A stretch of DNA of 64,000 nt, from the NCBI RefSeq assembly GCF_022348165.1, contig NZ_JAKRFI010000002.1, positions 372,001 to 436,000 of the forward strand, written 5' to 3'. Under the pieces are notes generated by a model. The model worked only from the letters and a program-made list of their open reading frames with translations, made no database searches and was not told the DNA's origin. Source of the DNA: Halomonas sp. McH1-25. GTDB taxonomy: Bacteria; Pseudomonadota; Gammaproteobacteria; Pseudomonadales; Halomonadaceae. Position numbers and translations under genes: made by a program. Shown here piece after piece: positions 9,406 to 18,928 of this stretch (the first letter of the stretch is position 1; the number at the start of each line of letters is the position of its first letter).

Positions 9406-10731
9406 ATGCTTCACTACGGTTTTTCCCCCCAGGCCCGCTTAGCCAGCTACGATGCCGCGTTAGCCACGGCAATCGCTGAAGAAACGGCGCGCCAGGAATC
9501 GCATATCGAACTGATCGCCTCCGAAAACTACGCCAGTCGGCTCGTCATGGAAGCGCAGGGCACCCAACTGACCAACAAGTACGCGGAGGGCTATCCCGGT
9601 CGTCGCTACTATGGTGGTTGTGAATTCGTCGACAAGGTCGAGGCGCTGGCCATCGAGCGCGCCTGCGACCTGTTCGGCGCCGACTACGCCAACGTCCAGC
9701 CACACTCCGGCGCCCAGGCCAACGCGGCCGTGTTCATGGCCCTGGTCAAGCCCGGCGATACCGTACTGGGCATGAGCCTGGCCCACGGCGGGCACCTGAC
9801 CCATGGGGCCGCGCCGAACTTCTCCGGCAAGCACTACAACGCCGTGCAGTACGGCCTGAACCCCGAGACCGGGGAAATCGACTACGAGGAAGTCGAGCGC
9901 CTGGCACGCGAGCATCGGCCGAAAATGATCATCGCGGGCTTTTCGGCCTATTCGCGCGTGGTCGACTGGCGCCGCTTCCGTACCATCGCCGATGAGGTCG
10001 GGGCGTATCTGATGGTCGACATGGCGCATATCGCCGGGCTGGTCGCCGCGGGGCTCTATCCCAGCCCATTGCCGCATGCCCACGTGGTGACCACCACTAC
10101 CCACAAGACGCTGCGCGGCCCGCGTGGCGGCCTGATCCTGTCGGCGAATGCCGATGAGGCGATGGTCAAGAAGCTCAATGGCGCGGTGTTCCCGGGCCAG
10201 CAGGGCGGTCCGCTCATGCACGTGATCGCGGCCAAGGCCGTGGCCTTCAAGGAGGCCATGAGCCAGGAGTTCGTCAACTACCAGCGTCAGGTCATTGCCA
10301 ATGCGCGTGCCATGGCGCAGGTCTTCGTCGAGCGTGGCTTCGATGTCGTCTCCGGCGGCACCGATGACCACCTGTTCCTGGTCTCGCTGATCAAGCAGGG
10401 CGTGACCGGCAAGGATGCGGATGCCGCCCTGGGCCGGGCGCACATCACCGTCAACAAGAATGCCGTGCCCAACGATCCGCAGAGCCCGTTCGTCACCTCG
10501 GGGCTGCGCATCGGCACGCCGGCGGTCACTACCCGCGGCTTCGTCGAGGCCGATTGCGAACAGTTGGCCGGCTGGATCTGCGACATCCTCGATGTGCTCG
10601 CCGAGCAGGGCAGCACCGACGCGGTGGAAGCCGACGTACGCGACAAGGTGGCCTCGCTGTGCGCGCGCTATCCAGTCTATGGCGACGCCCAGAGCAGCGA
10701 GCCTGCCGAGAGCCAAACCTCCGTGGCCTAA
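9406..10731 (+). CDS. glyA: Serine hydroxymethyltransferase
   Basis: PLP enzyme that interconverts glycine plus 5,10-methylene-THF with serine plus THF. The 441 residues are slightly longer than housekeeping GlyA (about 417-420), with an extra Ser/Glu/Ala-rich tail. The PLP lysine lies in [16 protein letters not shown], and the N-terminal [10 protein letters not shown] and [15 protein letters not shown] motifs are intact. GAGGAGG precedes the start. Placement directly before soxBDAG indicates the catabolic copy, converting glycine and methylene-THF from sarcosine oxidation to serine. A second, housekeeping copy elsewhere is likely but not visible. Confidence 0.95.
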   Translation: MLHYGFSPQARLASYDAALATAIAEETARQESHIELIASENYASRLVMEAQGTQLTNKYAEGYPGRRYYGGCEFVDKVEALAIERACDLFGADYANVQPHSGAQANAAVFMALVKPGDTVLGMSLAHGGHLTHGAAPNFSGKHYNAVQYGLNPETGEIDYEEVERLAREHRPKMIIAGFSAYSRVVDWRRFRTIADEVGAYLMVDMAHIAGLVAAGLYPSPLPHAHVVTTTTHKTLRGPRGGLILSANADEAMVKKLNGAVFPGQQGGPLMHVIAAKAVAFKEAMSQEFVNYQRQVIANARAMAQVFVERGFDVVSGGTDDHLFLVSLIKQGVTGKDADAALGRAHITVNKNAVPNDPQSPFVTSGLRIGTPAVTTRGFVEADCEQLAGWICDILDVLAEQGSTDAVEADVRDKVASLCARYPVYGDAQSSEPAESQTSVA

Positions 10732-10777
10732 GCCTGTCCGTCAGCGGCTCCCAGGGGGCCGATCGAGGAGAAAGTCT

Positions 10778-12028
10778 ATGCAACGCTATTCCGGCTTCGG
10801 GTTGGTCAAGCACGCACTCAGCCATCATGAAAACTGGCAGCGCCAGTGGCGCAACCCCACGCCCAAGAAAGAATACGACGTGATCATCGTCGGCGGCGGT
10901 GGTCACGGTCTGGCCACGGCCTATTACCTGGCCAAGGAACACGGCATCACCAATGTCGCGGTGATCGAGAAAGGCTGGCTGGGCGGCGGCAATACCGCGC
11001 GTAACACCACGATCGTGCGTTCCAACTATCTGTGGGACGAGGCGGCGGCCCTCTACGAGCACTCCATGAAGCTCTGGGAGGGGCTGTCGCAGGACCTCAA
11101 CTACAACGTGATGTTCTCGCAGCGCGGGGTGTTGAACCTCGGCCATACCCTGCAGGACATGCGCGACATCCAGCGCCGCGTGAACGCCAACCGGCTGAAC
11201 GGCATCGACAGCGAGGTACTGGATGCCAAGGGCGTGCAGGAACTGGTGCCGATCATGGACTGTTCCAAGAACGCACGCTATCCGGTCATGGGTGCCTCCT
11301 GGCAGCCGCGCGCCGGGGTGGCACGCCACGATGCGGTGGCCTGGGGCTTCGCCCGCGGCGCCGATGCGCGGGGCGTCGATATTCTCCAGCAGACCGAGGT
11401 CACTGGCTTCAAGATCCTCGACGGACGCGTGGTGGGCGTACATACCAACCGCGGTGACATCGGGGCCAAGACCGTCGGCTGCGTGGCGGCCGGCAACTCC
11501 GGCGTGCTGGCCAAGATGGCCGGCTTCAAGCTGCCGCTGGAATCGCATCCTCTGCAGGCGCTGGTCTCCGAGCCGCTCAAGCCGATTCTCGACACCGTGG
11601 TGATGTCCAACCATGTGCACGGCTATATCAGCCAGTCGGACAAGGGCGACCTGGTCATCGGCGCCGGGATCGATGGCTACCTGGGCTATGGTCAGCGCGG
11701 TAGCTACAGCACGGTGGAGCATACCCTGCAGGCCATCGTCGAGATGTTCCCGATCTTCTCGCGGGTACGCATGAACCGTCAGTGGGGCGGCATCGTCGAT
11801 ACGTGTCCCGACGCGTGTCCCATCCTCTCGGCCACGCCGGTCAAGGGGTTGTTCTTCAACTGCGGCTGGGGTACCGGGGGGTTCAAGGCCACGCCGGGTT
11901 CGGGGCACGTATTCGCCGCCAGCCTGGCCAAGGGCGAGATGCATCCTATCGCCGCGCCGTTTTCCATCGACCGTTTCCACACGGGGGCGTTGGTCGACGA
12001 GCATGGCGCCGCCGGCGTCGCACACTAG
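10778..12028 (+). CDS. soxB: Sarcosine oxidase beta subunit SoxB
   Basis: This 416-residue flavoprotein subunit of heterotetrameric sarcosine oxidase is the usual length. The N-terminal dinucleotide fold [18 protein letters not shown] binds FAD, and the subunit contributes the site where sarcosine is oxidised. The [15 protein letters not shown] region contains the conserved histidine segment associated with covalent FMN in the family. GAGGAG at about 10765 supports the ATG at 10778. It lies 46 bases after glyA and is the first sox gene. Confidence 0.93.
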   Translation: MQRYSGFGLVKHALSHHENWQRQWRNPTPKKEYDVIIVGGGGHGLATAYYLAKEHGITNVAVIEKGWLGGGNTARNTTIVRSNYLWDEAAALYEHSMKLWEGLSQDLNYNVMFSQRGVLNLGHTLQDMRDIQRRVNANRLNGIDSEVLDAKGVQELVPIMDCSKNARYPVMGASWQPRAGVARHDAVAWGFARGADARGVDILQQTEVTGFKILDGRVVGVHTNRGDIGAKTVGCVAAGNSGVLAKMAGFKLPLESHPLQALVSEPLKPILDTVVMSNHVHGYISQSDKGDLVIGAGIDGYLGYGQRGSYSTVEHTLQAIVEMFPIFSRVRMNRQWGGIVDTCPDACPILSATPVKGLFFNCGWGTGGFKATPGSGHVFAASLAKGEMHPIAAPFSIDRFHTGALVDEHGAAGVAH

Positions 12029-12189
12029 TTTCTGCGAGCTGCGCCGCGCGATGGCGGCGTTGTTCGACACGTCGGAATCCTCATGTACAAACACGTACAT
12101 TCCGGTTCCTTCTTTGCCGAACGCCTTGCCATCACACCGCTCGCTGGCGCAGAAAAACGATGGCTCTCATCCACGGTGTTGGAGGGAAA

Positions 12190-12594
12190 ATGTTTCATAT
12201 CTACTGTCCTTACTGCGAAGAGCACCGCGAGGAAGAGGAATTTCATCCCAAGGGGCAGGCGCACATTCAGCGTCCTGCGGATCCCGAGACGTGTTCCGAT
12301 GAAGAGTGGGGGGACTATCTGTTCTTCCGTGACAACCCGCGCGGCGTGCACCACGAGCTATGGGTGCATGCCCTGGGGTGCCGCAAGTTCTTCAATATTA
12401 CCCGGCACACGGTGAGCTACGAGATTCTCGAAACGTACAAGATGGGTGAGCAGCCAGCAGTGACGGCGGCAAGCCTTGCTGAAAAAGACAAGCAGGCCGG
12501 TGTCCAGGCGGCCTCGGGCGGCTGGCAAACGGTGGGTGCCCGTCCAGAAAGCGAAGCATTGAAAGATGCATCAAACCAGGGGGCGCGGGTATGA
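12190..12594 (+). CDS. soxD: Sarcosine oxidase delta subunit SoxD
   Basis: Small zinc-binding subunit of the heterotetramer. The N-terminal CPYCEEH and the later HALGCRKF segments supply the Cys/His zinc site. At 134 residues it is longer than the typical 90-110, because of a low-complexity C-terminal tail rich in Ala, Ser and Gly. GGAGGG precedes the ATG at 12190. The 161-base gap from soxB contains a short inverted repeat (ATGTAC 12083-12088 with GTACAT 12095-12100). The stop overlaps the soxA start (ATGA). Confidence 0.9.
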   Translation: MFHIYCPYCEEHREEEEFHPKGQAHIQRPADPETCSDEEWGDYLFFRDNPRGVHHELWVHALGCRKFFNITRHTVSYEILETYKMGEQPAVTAASLAEKDKQAGVQAASGGWQTVGARPESEALKDASNQGARV

Positions 12595-15500
12595 GCCAAG
12601 TCAATCGACTGTCGCAAGGGGGCCGGATCGACCGCTCCCATACAGTGAAATTCACCTTCAATGGCAAGTCGTATGAAGGCTACGTCGGCGACACCCTGGC
12701 CTCCGCCTTGCTGGCCAATGGCATCGATGTCGTCAACCGCAGCTTCAAGTATTCGCGTCCGCGCGGCATCGTCGCCGCCGGGGCGGAAGAGCCCAATGCG
12801 GTAGTCCAGCTGGGAGCCAGCGAAGCGGCCCAGGTGCCCAACGTGCGCGCCACCCAGCAGGGGCTTTATGAAGGGCTCACGGCGCGCAGCACCAACGGCT
12901 GGCCCAACGTTCAGCGCGACCTGATGGGCATGGTGGGTAAGCTGAGCGGGACGTTCATGCCGCCGGGCTTTTACTACAAGACCTTCATGGCGCCAGCCTC
13001 GCTGTGGATGACCTACGAAAAGTACATCCGCAAGAGCGCCGGTCTGGGACGTAGCCCCACCGAACCCGATCCGGACAGCTACGACCACATCAATCAGCAC
13101 TGTGACGTGCTGATCGTCGGCGCCGGCCCGGCAGGGCTATCCGCAGCGCTCACGGCGGCACGCAGCGGGGCGCGGGTCATTCTTTGCGACGAGCAGGAGG
13201 AGATGGGCGGCTCGCTGCTGGATAGCCGCGAACTGATCGACGATGCGCCCGCCGTGCAATGGGTCGATCGTGTTCTCAACGAGCTCGGCGGAATGCAAAC
13301 CGTGACTTTGCTGCCGCGCACGACCGCCAATGGCTACCATGACCACAACTTCGTGACGCTGCACGAGCGGCGTACCGAACATCTGGCCGATAGCGCACCC
13401 ACAGTGGGTAGCCGTCGTCAGGTTCGCTCACGTTTGCACCGCGTGCGCGCCAAGCAGGTCGTGCTGGCCACCGGCGCCCATGAACGTCCGCTGGTCTACG
13501 CCAACAACGACGTGCCCGGCAATCTGATCGCCGGCGCCGTATCCGCTTATATTCGTCGTTACGGGGTGGTCCCCGGCCGCAAGCTGGTCCTCTCCGCGAC
13601 CAACGATCATGCCTATCGCGCCGCGCTGGATTGGCACGAAGCGGGCCGCGAAGTGGTGGCGATCGTCGATGCGCGTGACAACCCCAGGGGCGATCTCGTC
13701 GACAAGGCGCAGTCGTTGGGCATCCGCATCATCACGCAAAGCGCCGTGATCGAGGCCAAGGGCGCCGATCGGGTCAGCGGCGCCCGGGTCGCCCGAATCG
13801 ACGCCAAGCTGTTCAAGGTGGCTGGTAAGGTCGAGGAGCTGGCCTGTGACACCATCGCCAGCTCCGGCGGCTACAGCCCGGTCATTCATCTGGCGTCGCA
13901 TACCGGCTCGCGGCCGACATGGCGGGACGATATCCTGGGTTTCGTGCCTGGCGAGGTGAAAGGTCTCACGCCGGCGGGTGGTGCGCATGGCGTCTATCCG
14001 CTCAACGACGTCATTCGCGATGGCGCCGACGTCGGCACGCGTGTGGCACGGGCCGTGGGCATCGACACTGCCGCTGACGCCTCGGCACTGCCTCAGGTCG
14101 CTGCCCGCCAGGACGGCCAGGCCTGTGCGCTGTATCAGGTGCCGCACGAAAAACAGACCATGCGCGCGCCCAAGCAGTTCGTCGATCTGCAGAACGACGT
14201 CACTGCGGCGGGCATCGAGCTGGCGACCCGCGAAGGCTTCGAGTCCATCGAGCACGTCAAGCGCTACACCGCGATGGGCTTCGGCACCGATCAGGGCAAG
14301 CTGGGCAACATCAACGGCATGGCGATTGCCGCGCGCTGCCTGAAGCGCTCGATTCCCGAGGTGGGCACCACCGTGTTCCGGCCCAACTATACGCCGGTCA
14401 CCTTCGGGGCCATCGTCGGGCGTCACTGCCGCGAGCTGTTCGATCCCGAGCGCTACACCGCCTTGCACCAGTGGCATGTCGAGCACGGCGCCGAGTTCGA
14501 GGACGTGGGGCAATGGAAGCGTCCGTGGTACTTCCCGCGCACCGTCAATGGGAAAAAGGAGAGCATGCACGAGGCGGTGGCCCGCGAATGTCTCGCAGTG
14601 CGCGAACGCGTCGGCATCCTCGACGCCTCGACGCTGGGCAAGATCGACATCCAAGGGCCGGATGCGCGTGAGTTCCTGGGCCGCGTCTACACCAACAAGT
14701 GGGCCAAGCTGGCACCGGGCCGGGTACGCTATGGGCTGATGTGCAAGGACGACGGCATGCTCATGGACGACGGCACGACCAGTTGCCTGGGCGAGAACCA
14801 TTTCCTGATGACCACCACTACCGGCGGTGCCGCTGGCGTCCTGGAGTGGCTGGAGCTCTGGCACCAGACGGAATGGCCGGACCTGCAGGTCTACTTCAAC
14901 TCGGTGACCGACCACTGGGCGACCATGACCGTGACCGGGCCCGATGCCCGCAAGTTGCTGGCCGAGGTCACCGACATCGACCTCGACAAGGAGCAGTTCA
15001 AGTTCATGGACTGGCGCGAGGGTACGGTCGCCGGCGTGCCGGCGCGCGTCTTCCGCATCTCGTTCACGGGCGAGCTGGCCTTCGAAATCAACGTGCAGGC
15101 CAATTACGCCATGCACGTCTGGAAGACCCTGTTCGACCACGGCGAGAAATACGATCTGACGCCCTACGGCACCGAGACCATGCACGTGCTGCGTGCCGAG
15201 AAGGGCCTGATCATTGTCGGTCAGGATACCGACGGGTCGGTCACGCCCGAGGACCTGGGCATGCAATGGGCCATCGGTTACGACAAGCCGTTCTCCTGGA
15301 TCGGCAAGCGCGCCCTGTCGCGCTCAGACACCCGGCGCACGGATCGCAAGCAGTTCGTCGGCCTGAAGCCCAAGGACCCCAAGGTGGTGCTGGAAGAGGG
15401 CGCGCAGATCGTCTTCGATCCCAAGCAGAGCATTCCCATGGTCATGGTGGGCCATGTGACGTCCAGCTACTACAGCCCCTCGCTGGGTCATGGCTTTGCC

Positions 15501-15635
15501 TTGGCCGTGGTGAGAGGGGGGCACGAACGCATGGGCGAAACCGTCTATTTGCCGATGGTCGATGGCACCGTCCATGAGGCCGAAATCGTCAGCCCCGTTT
15601 TCGTCGATCCCAAAGGAGAGCGCCAGCATGTCTGA
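12591..15635 (+). CDS. soxA: Sarcosine oxidase alpha subunit SoxA
   Basis: This 1014-residue subunit combines an N-terminal 2Fe-2S-like ferredoxin fold domain (FNGKSYEGYVGDTLASALL), an NAD/FAD-type dinucleotide domain (DVLIVGAGPAGLSAA, near residue 170) and a C-terminal GcvT-like folate domain (from about 630). The GcvT part receives the methyl-derived carbon on THF as 5,10-methylene-THF. Length matches the family (about 1000). It is translationally coupled to soxD, and its stop lies inside the soxG start region (8-base overlap). Confidence 0.95.
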   Translation: MSQVNRLSQGGRIDRSHTVKFTFNGKSYEGYVGDTLASALLANGIDVVNRSFKYSRPRGIVAAGAEEPNAVVQLGASEAAQVPNVRATQQGLYEGLTARSTNGWPNVQRDLMGMVGKLSGTFMPPGFYYKTFMAPASLWMTYEKYIRKSAGLGRSPTEPDPDSYDHINQHCDVLIVGAGPAGLSAALTAARSGARVILCDEQEEMGGSLLDSRELIDDAPAVQWVDRVLNELGGMQTVTLLPRTTANGYHDHNFVTLHERRTEHLADSAPTVGSRRQVRSRLHRVRAKQVVLATGAHERPLVYANNDVPGNLIAGAVSAYIRRYGVVPGRKLVLSATNDHAYRAALDWHEAGREVVAIVDARDNPRGDLVDKAQSLGIRIITQSAVIEAKGADRVSGARVARIDAKLFKVAGKVEELACDTIASSGGYSPVIHLASHTGSRPTWRDDILGFVPGEVKGLTPAGGAHGVYPLNDVIRDGADVGTRVARAVGIDTAADASALPQVAARQDGQACALYQVPHEKQTMRAPKQFVDLQNDVTAAGIELATREGFESIEHVKRYTAMGFGTDQGKLGNINGMAIAARCLKRSIPEVGTTVFRPNYTPVTFGAIVGRHCRELFDPERYTALHQWHVEHGAEFEDVGQWKRPWYFPRTVNGKKESMHEAVARECLAVRERVGILDASTLGKIDIQGPDAREFLGRVYTNKWAKLAPGRVRYGLMCKDDGMLMDDGTTSCLGENHFLMTTTTGGAAGVLEWLELWHQTEWPDLQVYFNSVTDHWATMTVTGPDARKLLAEVTDIDLDKEQFKFMDWREGTVAGVPARVFRISFTGELAFEINVQANYAMHVWKTLFDHGEKYDLTPYGTETMHVLRAEKGLIIVGQDTDGSVTPEDLGMQWAIGYDKPFSWIGKRALSRSDTRRTDRKQFVGLKPKDPKVVLEEGAQIVFDPKQSIPMVMVGHVTSSYYSPSLGHGFALAVVRGGHERMGETVYLPMVDGTVHEAEIVSPVFVDPKGERQHV

Positions 15636-16263
15636 CGTCAGAGAATTCAATACCCGGCCGTCCGGCAGCCCGGGAGCCGAGTCGCCGCTGGCGTGGTCAT
15701 TTCAGCGCCAGGGCACACCGCCCCGCGAGGCCAGGCCGGGCGTGACGCTTCGCGAGAAGGCGTTTCTCGGTCACTTGATCCTGCGTGGCGGTGCCATCGT
15801 CCTGGATGAGGCGGTGCGCGAGACGCTGGGGCTGGCGTTGCCGGCCCGCCCCAATGCGCTGGTGCAGGATGCCGCCGGGGAGCGCTCGATCCAGTGGCTG
15901 GCCCCCGACGAATGGCTGGTCATCGTGCCCGGCGGCGAGGAATTCACGCTGGAGAGCCAGCTGCGCCAAGTGCTGGGTCAGGCGCACTGCAGCATCGTCA
16001 ATGTCAGTGGCGGCCAGACCGTACTGACGCTGCGCGGCGAGAATGCACGTGACGTGCTCATGAAGTCCACGCCCTACGACGTGCACCCGCAGGCCTTCCC
16101 GGTGGGCAAGGGCGTCTCCACGGTGTTTGCCAAGGCCTCGGTCGTGCTGCGCCGGCCGGCCGAGGACACATGGGAACTCGTGATCCGCAGAAGCTTCGCC
16201 GACTACTGTTACCGCTGGCTGTTGGACGCCGCCGCGGAGTACGGTGTCATCGTGGAGCGATGA
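15628..16263 (+). CDS. soxG: Sarcosine oxidase gamma subunit SoxG
   Basis: This 211-residue gamma subunit of heterotetrameric sarcosine oxidase resembles part of the GcvT fold and has a structural role. The ATG at 15628 overlaps the 3' end of soxA by 8 bases, and AAAGGAGAG sits about 10 bases upstream. Family-like segments are AWSFQRQG near the N-terminus and SRSFADYCYRWLLDAA-type residues near the C-terminus. It closes the soxBDAG set. Confidence 0.9.
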   Translation: MSDVREFNTRPSGSPGAESPLAWSFQRQGTPPREARPGVTLREKAFLGHLILRGGAIVLDEAVRETLGLALPARPNALVQDAAGERSIQWLAPDEWLVIVPGGEEFTLESQLRQVLGQAHCSIVNVSGGQTVLTLRGENARDVLMKSTPYDVHPQAFPVGKGVSTVFAKASVVLRRPAEDTWELVIRRSFADYCYRWLLDAAAEYGVIVER

Positions 16264-16269
16264 GCTAGC

Positions 16270-16295
16270 AGGCCGGCCTAGTGCCGGCCTTTCTT
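16270..16295 (+). terminator. Rho-independent terminator after soxG
   Basis: An 8-bp GC-rich stem (AGGCCGGC 16270-16277 with GCCGGCCT 16283-16290) is followed by TTCTT. It lies just after the soxG stop and before purU, so it may partially terminate the sox transcript. Confidence 0.7.
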
Positions 16296-16328
16296 ATCCC
16301 TGACAAGCCAATAACACATGGGGACACC

Positions 16329-17195
16329 ATGAGCCGAACGGCCGATACCTGGATTCTTGCCGCCCAATGCCCCAGCCGCCTGGGGACGGTGGATGTGGTG
16401 ACGCGCTTTCTGAAGGAACAGCACTGCTACATTACCGAACTCAACTCGTTCGACGACCGGCTGGGTGGACGCTTCTTCATCCGCGCCGAGTTTCGTCCCG
16501 AGGTGGAAGGCTTCGGTGGCGAGGCATTTCACGACGCCTTCGCCCCGCGTGCTGCCGAGTTCGACATGGAGTTCGAGCTGACCTCGCCGGGCAAGCGCAT
16601 GGGGACCGTGATTCTCGTCTCCAAGGCCGATCATTGCCTGAACGATTTGCTGTATCGCTACCGCATCGGTCAGTTGCCGCTCGACATTCGCGCCGTCATT
16701 TCCAACCATCCGGACCTCGAGTCGCTGGCAGCATGGCATGGCCTGCCGTACTACCATTGCCCCATCACTCCCGAGACCAAGCCGCAGCAGGAAGCGCAGG
16801 TCCAGGAAATCATCGAGGAGACCGGGGCGGAACTGGTGGTACTGGCGCGCTACATGCAGGTGCTTTCGCCGGCCATGTGCGAGCGGCTGGCAGGGCGCGC
16901 CATCAATATTCATCACTCGCTGCTGCCGGGCTTCAAGGGCGCCAGACCCTATCACCAGGCATACGAGAAGGGCGTCAAGCTGGTCGGGGCGACGGCGCAC
17001 TACATCAACAACGATCTCGACGAAGGGCCGATCATCGCGCAGGGCGTCGAGCCGGTCGATCACGCCCATTACCCGGAGGACCTGGTGGCCAAGGGGCGTG
17101 ATGTCGAATGCCTGACCCTGGCGCGAGCCATCAGCTATCACCTGGAACGACGCGTGTTCCTTTATGCGGGGCGCACGGTGGTGCTCGGTAACTGA
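16329..17195 (+). CDS. purU: Formyltetrahydrofolate deformylase
   Basis: This 288-residue enzyme hydrolyses 10-formyl-THF to THF and formate. An N-terminal ACT domain (about 1-85) is followed by a formyltransferase-type hydrolase domain. The catalytic Asn/His/Asp set is represented by INIHHSLLPGFKGARPY and GATAHYINNDLDEGP. Start chosen at 16329 (MSRTAD); the frame extends to 16281, but that runs through the terminator stem. In this locus it would recycle THF and feed formate to FdsGBAD, which fits catabolic PurU next to sox genes. Confidence 0.93.
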   Translation: MSRTADTWILAAQCPSRLGTVDVVTRFLKEQHCYITELNSFDDRLGGRFFIRAEFRPEVEGFGGEAFHDAFAPRAAEFDMEFELTSPGKRMGTVILVSKADHCLNDLLYRYRIGQLPLDIRAVISNHPDLESLAAWHGLPYYHCPITPETKPQQEAQVQEIIEETGAELVVLARYMQVLSPAMCERLAGRAINIHHSLLPGFKGARPYHQAYEKGVKLVGATAHYINNDLDEGPIIAQGVEPVDHAHYPEDLVAKGRDVECLTLARAISYHLERRVFLYAGRTVVLGN

Positions 17196-17276
17196 GGGGT
17201 TGGCGCTCGCTTTAAAGGGGAGGGCATCTATCCTTTATATCTGTCTTCCTTGCGGTCCCTATTATGGAGACCTTAT

Positions 17277-18242
17277 ATGCGCGTTTTTTCCAATCCCGTC
17301 GGTTCCGGCTCCCTCTGGTTCGACAACCTCGCCACTGCAGATGGCACGCCCGTAGCGTACGACCCGCAGGCACGGGCCTTTCTGCCCATGCCGCCCTTCT
17401 GCATCAATCGTGAAGTGATCGGCTGCAACTGGATCGCTCCCGAACAGGGAGCCTTCTGCCAGTCCTGCGCCATGACGGCACTTGCTCCCGACCCCGCCAT
17501 TCCCAACGCCATTCCAAACTGGGCACACACCGAGGCTGCCAAGCGCTGGGTACTCGATAACCTGGGGCGTTGGAACTGGTTCCGGCCGGAGGATCCTGGC
17601 GTACGTCCGCTCTTTCACATGCTCGCCGAGGGGCCGACTCCGGTACCCATGGGACATGTCGAAGGTGTAGTGACCATCAGTGTGGCCGAGGCGGACCCGG
17701 TGCTACGCACCACCCGTCGTCAGGCACTGGAAGAGCCCTACCGAACCATGATCGGCCATATGCGCCATGAAATAGCGCATATGATCTGGTGGCGACTCAG
17801 CTTGCGCGCTGATTTTCTCGATGCATTTCGTGCCATGTTCGGCGACGAGCGGGTGGATTACCCGAAAGCACTGCAGAAACACTATCATGACGGCCCGCCC
17901 CCCGACTGGGAAAAACGTTTTCTGACCACCTATGCCTCTGCGCATCCTCACGAAGACTGGGCCGAAACGACGGCGCACCTGCTGCACCTGACCGACATCG
18001 CCGACAGCTTCGTTGCAGCGGGTCTGTCCTCACCCCAGTTACCGGGTCCCAACTGGGATCCGTATGCGGAACCGGATGCCGAACGCCTGATCTTCGTCGC
18101 GGCTTCTCTTGCGGTAGGTGTCAATAACGTCAATCGCTCGATGGGACTTTCGGATCTCTATCCTTTCGTGCTGTCGGACGTCGCGCGCCGCAAGCTCGCC
18201 TTCGCGCATGACTGGCTGCGCCGAGGCGCCCAGGGGCGCTGA
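17277..18242 (+). CDS. Putative zinc-binding metallopeptidase (Peptidase_Mx type)
   Basis: 321-residue protein with two apparent metal sites. Four cysteines near the N-terminus (C42, C50, C61, C64) look like a zinc ribbon. H164-E-I-A-H168 is an HExxH metalloprotease motif, with HPHEDWAE at 223-230 as the likely third-ligand region. No signal peptide is seen, so it is probably cytoplasmic. The start at 17277 has TGGAGA with 7-base spacing; nine codons more are possible upstream. It stands alone, and the substrate is unknown. Confidence 0.8.
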   Translation: MRVFSNPVGSGSLWFDNLATADGTPVAYDPQARAFLPMPPFCINREVIGCNWIAPEQGAFCQSCAMTALAPDPAIPNAIPNWAHTEAAKRWVLDNLGRWNWFRPEDPGVRPLFHMLAEGPTPVPMGHVEGVVTISVAEADPVLRTTRRQALEEPYRTMIGHMRHEIAHMIWWRLSLRADFLDAFRAMFGDERVDYPKALQKHYHDGPPPDWEKRFLTTYASAHPHEDWAETTAHLLHLTDIADSFVAAGLSSPQLPGPNWDPYAEPDAERLIFVAASLAVGVNNVNRSMGLSDLYPFVLSDVARRKLAFAHDWLRRGAQGR

Positions 18243-18557
18243 GCTGGAACGCTGACCGGGACCCGCGTTGCCTGTGAGAGACGAACGGATGGGGGTGACC
18301 GAGCGCACCGATAGCCTCGGTCCCCTGATCGGATCGATCCACAAACGCTGTCATGCCTTCTCGTTGAGCTTTCTCGATGCATTCCTGTTGACTGGGCCAG
18401 CTCGCTATGGCATGATGCGCTCAGTAGGTAGCAAGTTGTATATCGTCAGTTGTAATCGAGTCATTCGGTAGCCTGGTTATATCCCTTGTTTTGCCCACTT
18501 CATCTGGGGTAGCACCCGGCAATCGCATAAAGCGCCTAGCGCGTAAGGATTTCGAAC
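18243..18557. promoter_or_regulatory. Intergenic region and leader of the cold-shock gene
   Basis: 315 bases with no convincing gene. The 3' part should hold the promoter and 5' leader of the downstream cold-shock gene. A GTAAGGA ribosome-binding site lies about 8 bases before its start. I do not see a confident promoter or a named leader element. Confidence 0.4.
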
Positions 18558-18761
18558 ATGGCAACTGGCACAGTTAAGTGGTTCAACGACTCTAAAGGCT
18601 TCGGTTTCATCTCTCCCTCCGATGGTGGTGATGACCTGTTTGCCCACTTCTCAGAAATTCAGGCTGACGGCTTCAAGTCCCTGCAGGAAGGTCAACAAGT
18701 CTCTTTTGACGTGACCCAGGGCAAGAAAGGCCTTCAGGCTGCAAACATCAAGCCTCTCTAA
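18558..18761 (+). CDS. CspA-family cold-shock / RNA chaperone protein
   Basis: 67-residue single cold-shock domain. RNP1 is represented by KGFGFIS and RNP2 by DLFAHFS, both intact, with the family opening [12 protein letters not shown]. It binds single-stranded RNA and DNA as a five-stranded beta barrel. Length is typical. It is monocistronic, with a strong terminator downstream. Cold induction cannot be judged from sequence, since many paralogues are constitutive. Confidence 0.95.
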   Translation: MATGTVKWFNDSKGFGFISPSDGGDDLFAHFSEIQADGFKSLQEGQQVSFDVTQGKKGLQAANIKPL

Positions 18762-18801
18762 CCTTCGGTTAGTCTGCGCTTTCGAGCCGTAAGGCTTCGA
18801 G

Positions 18802-18836
18802 CACTAAAGCCCGCTTAGGCGGGCTTTAGTGTTTTT
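18802..18836 (+). terminator. Strong intrinsic terminator after the cold-shock gene
   Basis: A perfect 13-bp stem (18802-18814 with 18819-18831) with loop TTAG is followed directly by TTTTT (18832-18836). This is a textbook rho-independent terminator. Confidence 0.92.
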
Positions 18837-18928
18837 GCATGTCTGATTGTTGAGCTACTTTTGCCATCCTGGCGTTGCCTGCGCAGCGACGTCAGTCGAG
18901 AGGCTCTGATTCGCGATTCGCTGAGAAT

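Noticed and set aside
9226-9414. 62-codon minus-strand frame upstream of glyA
   Set aside because: It overlaps the glyA start and ribosome-binding site and has no recognisable family or signal.
10415-10777. Upstream extension of soxB to 10415
   Set aside because: It lies in another frame of glyA; the ATG at 10778 has a strong ribosome-binding site and gives the family length.
13428-15266. 612-codon minus-strand frame opposite soxA
   Set aside because: Antisense shadow; the plus strand encodes a complete sarcosine oxidase alpha subunit.
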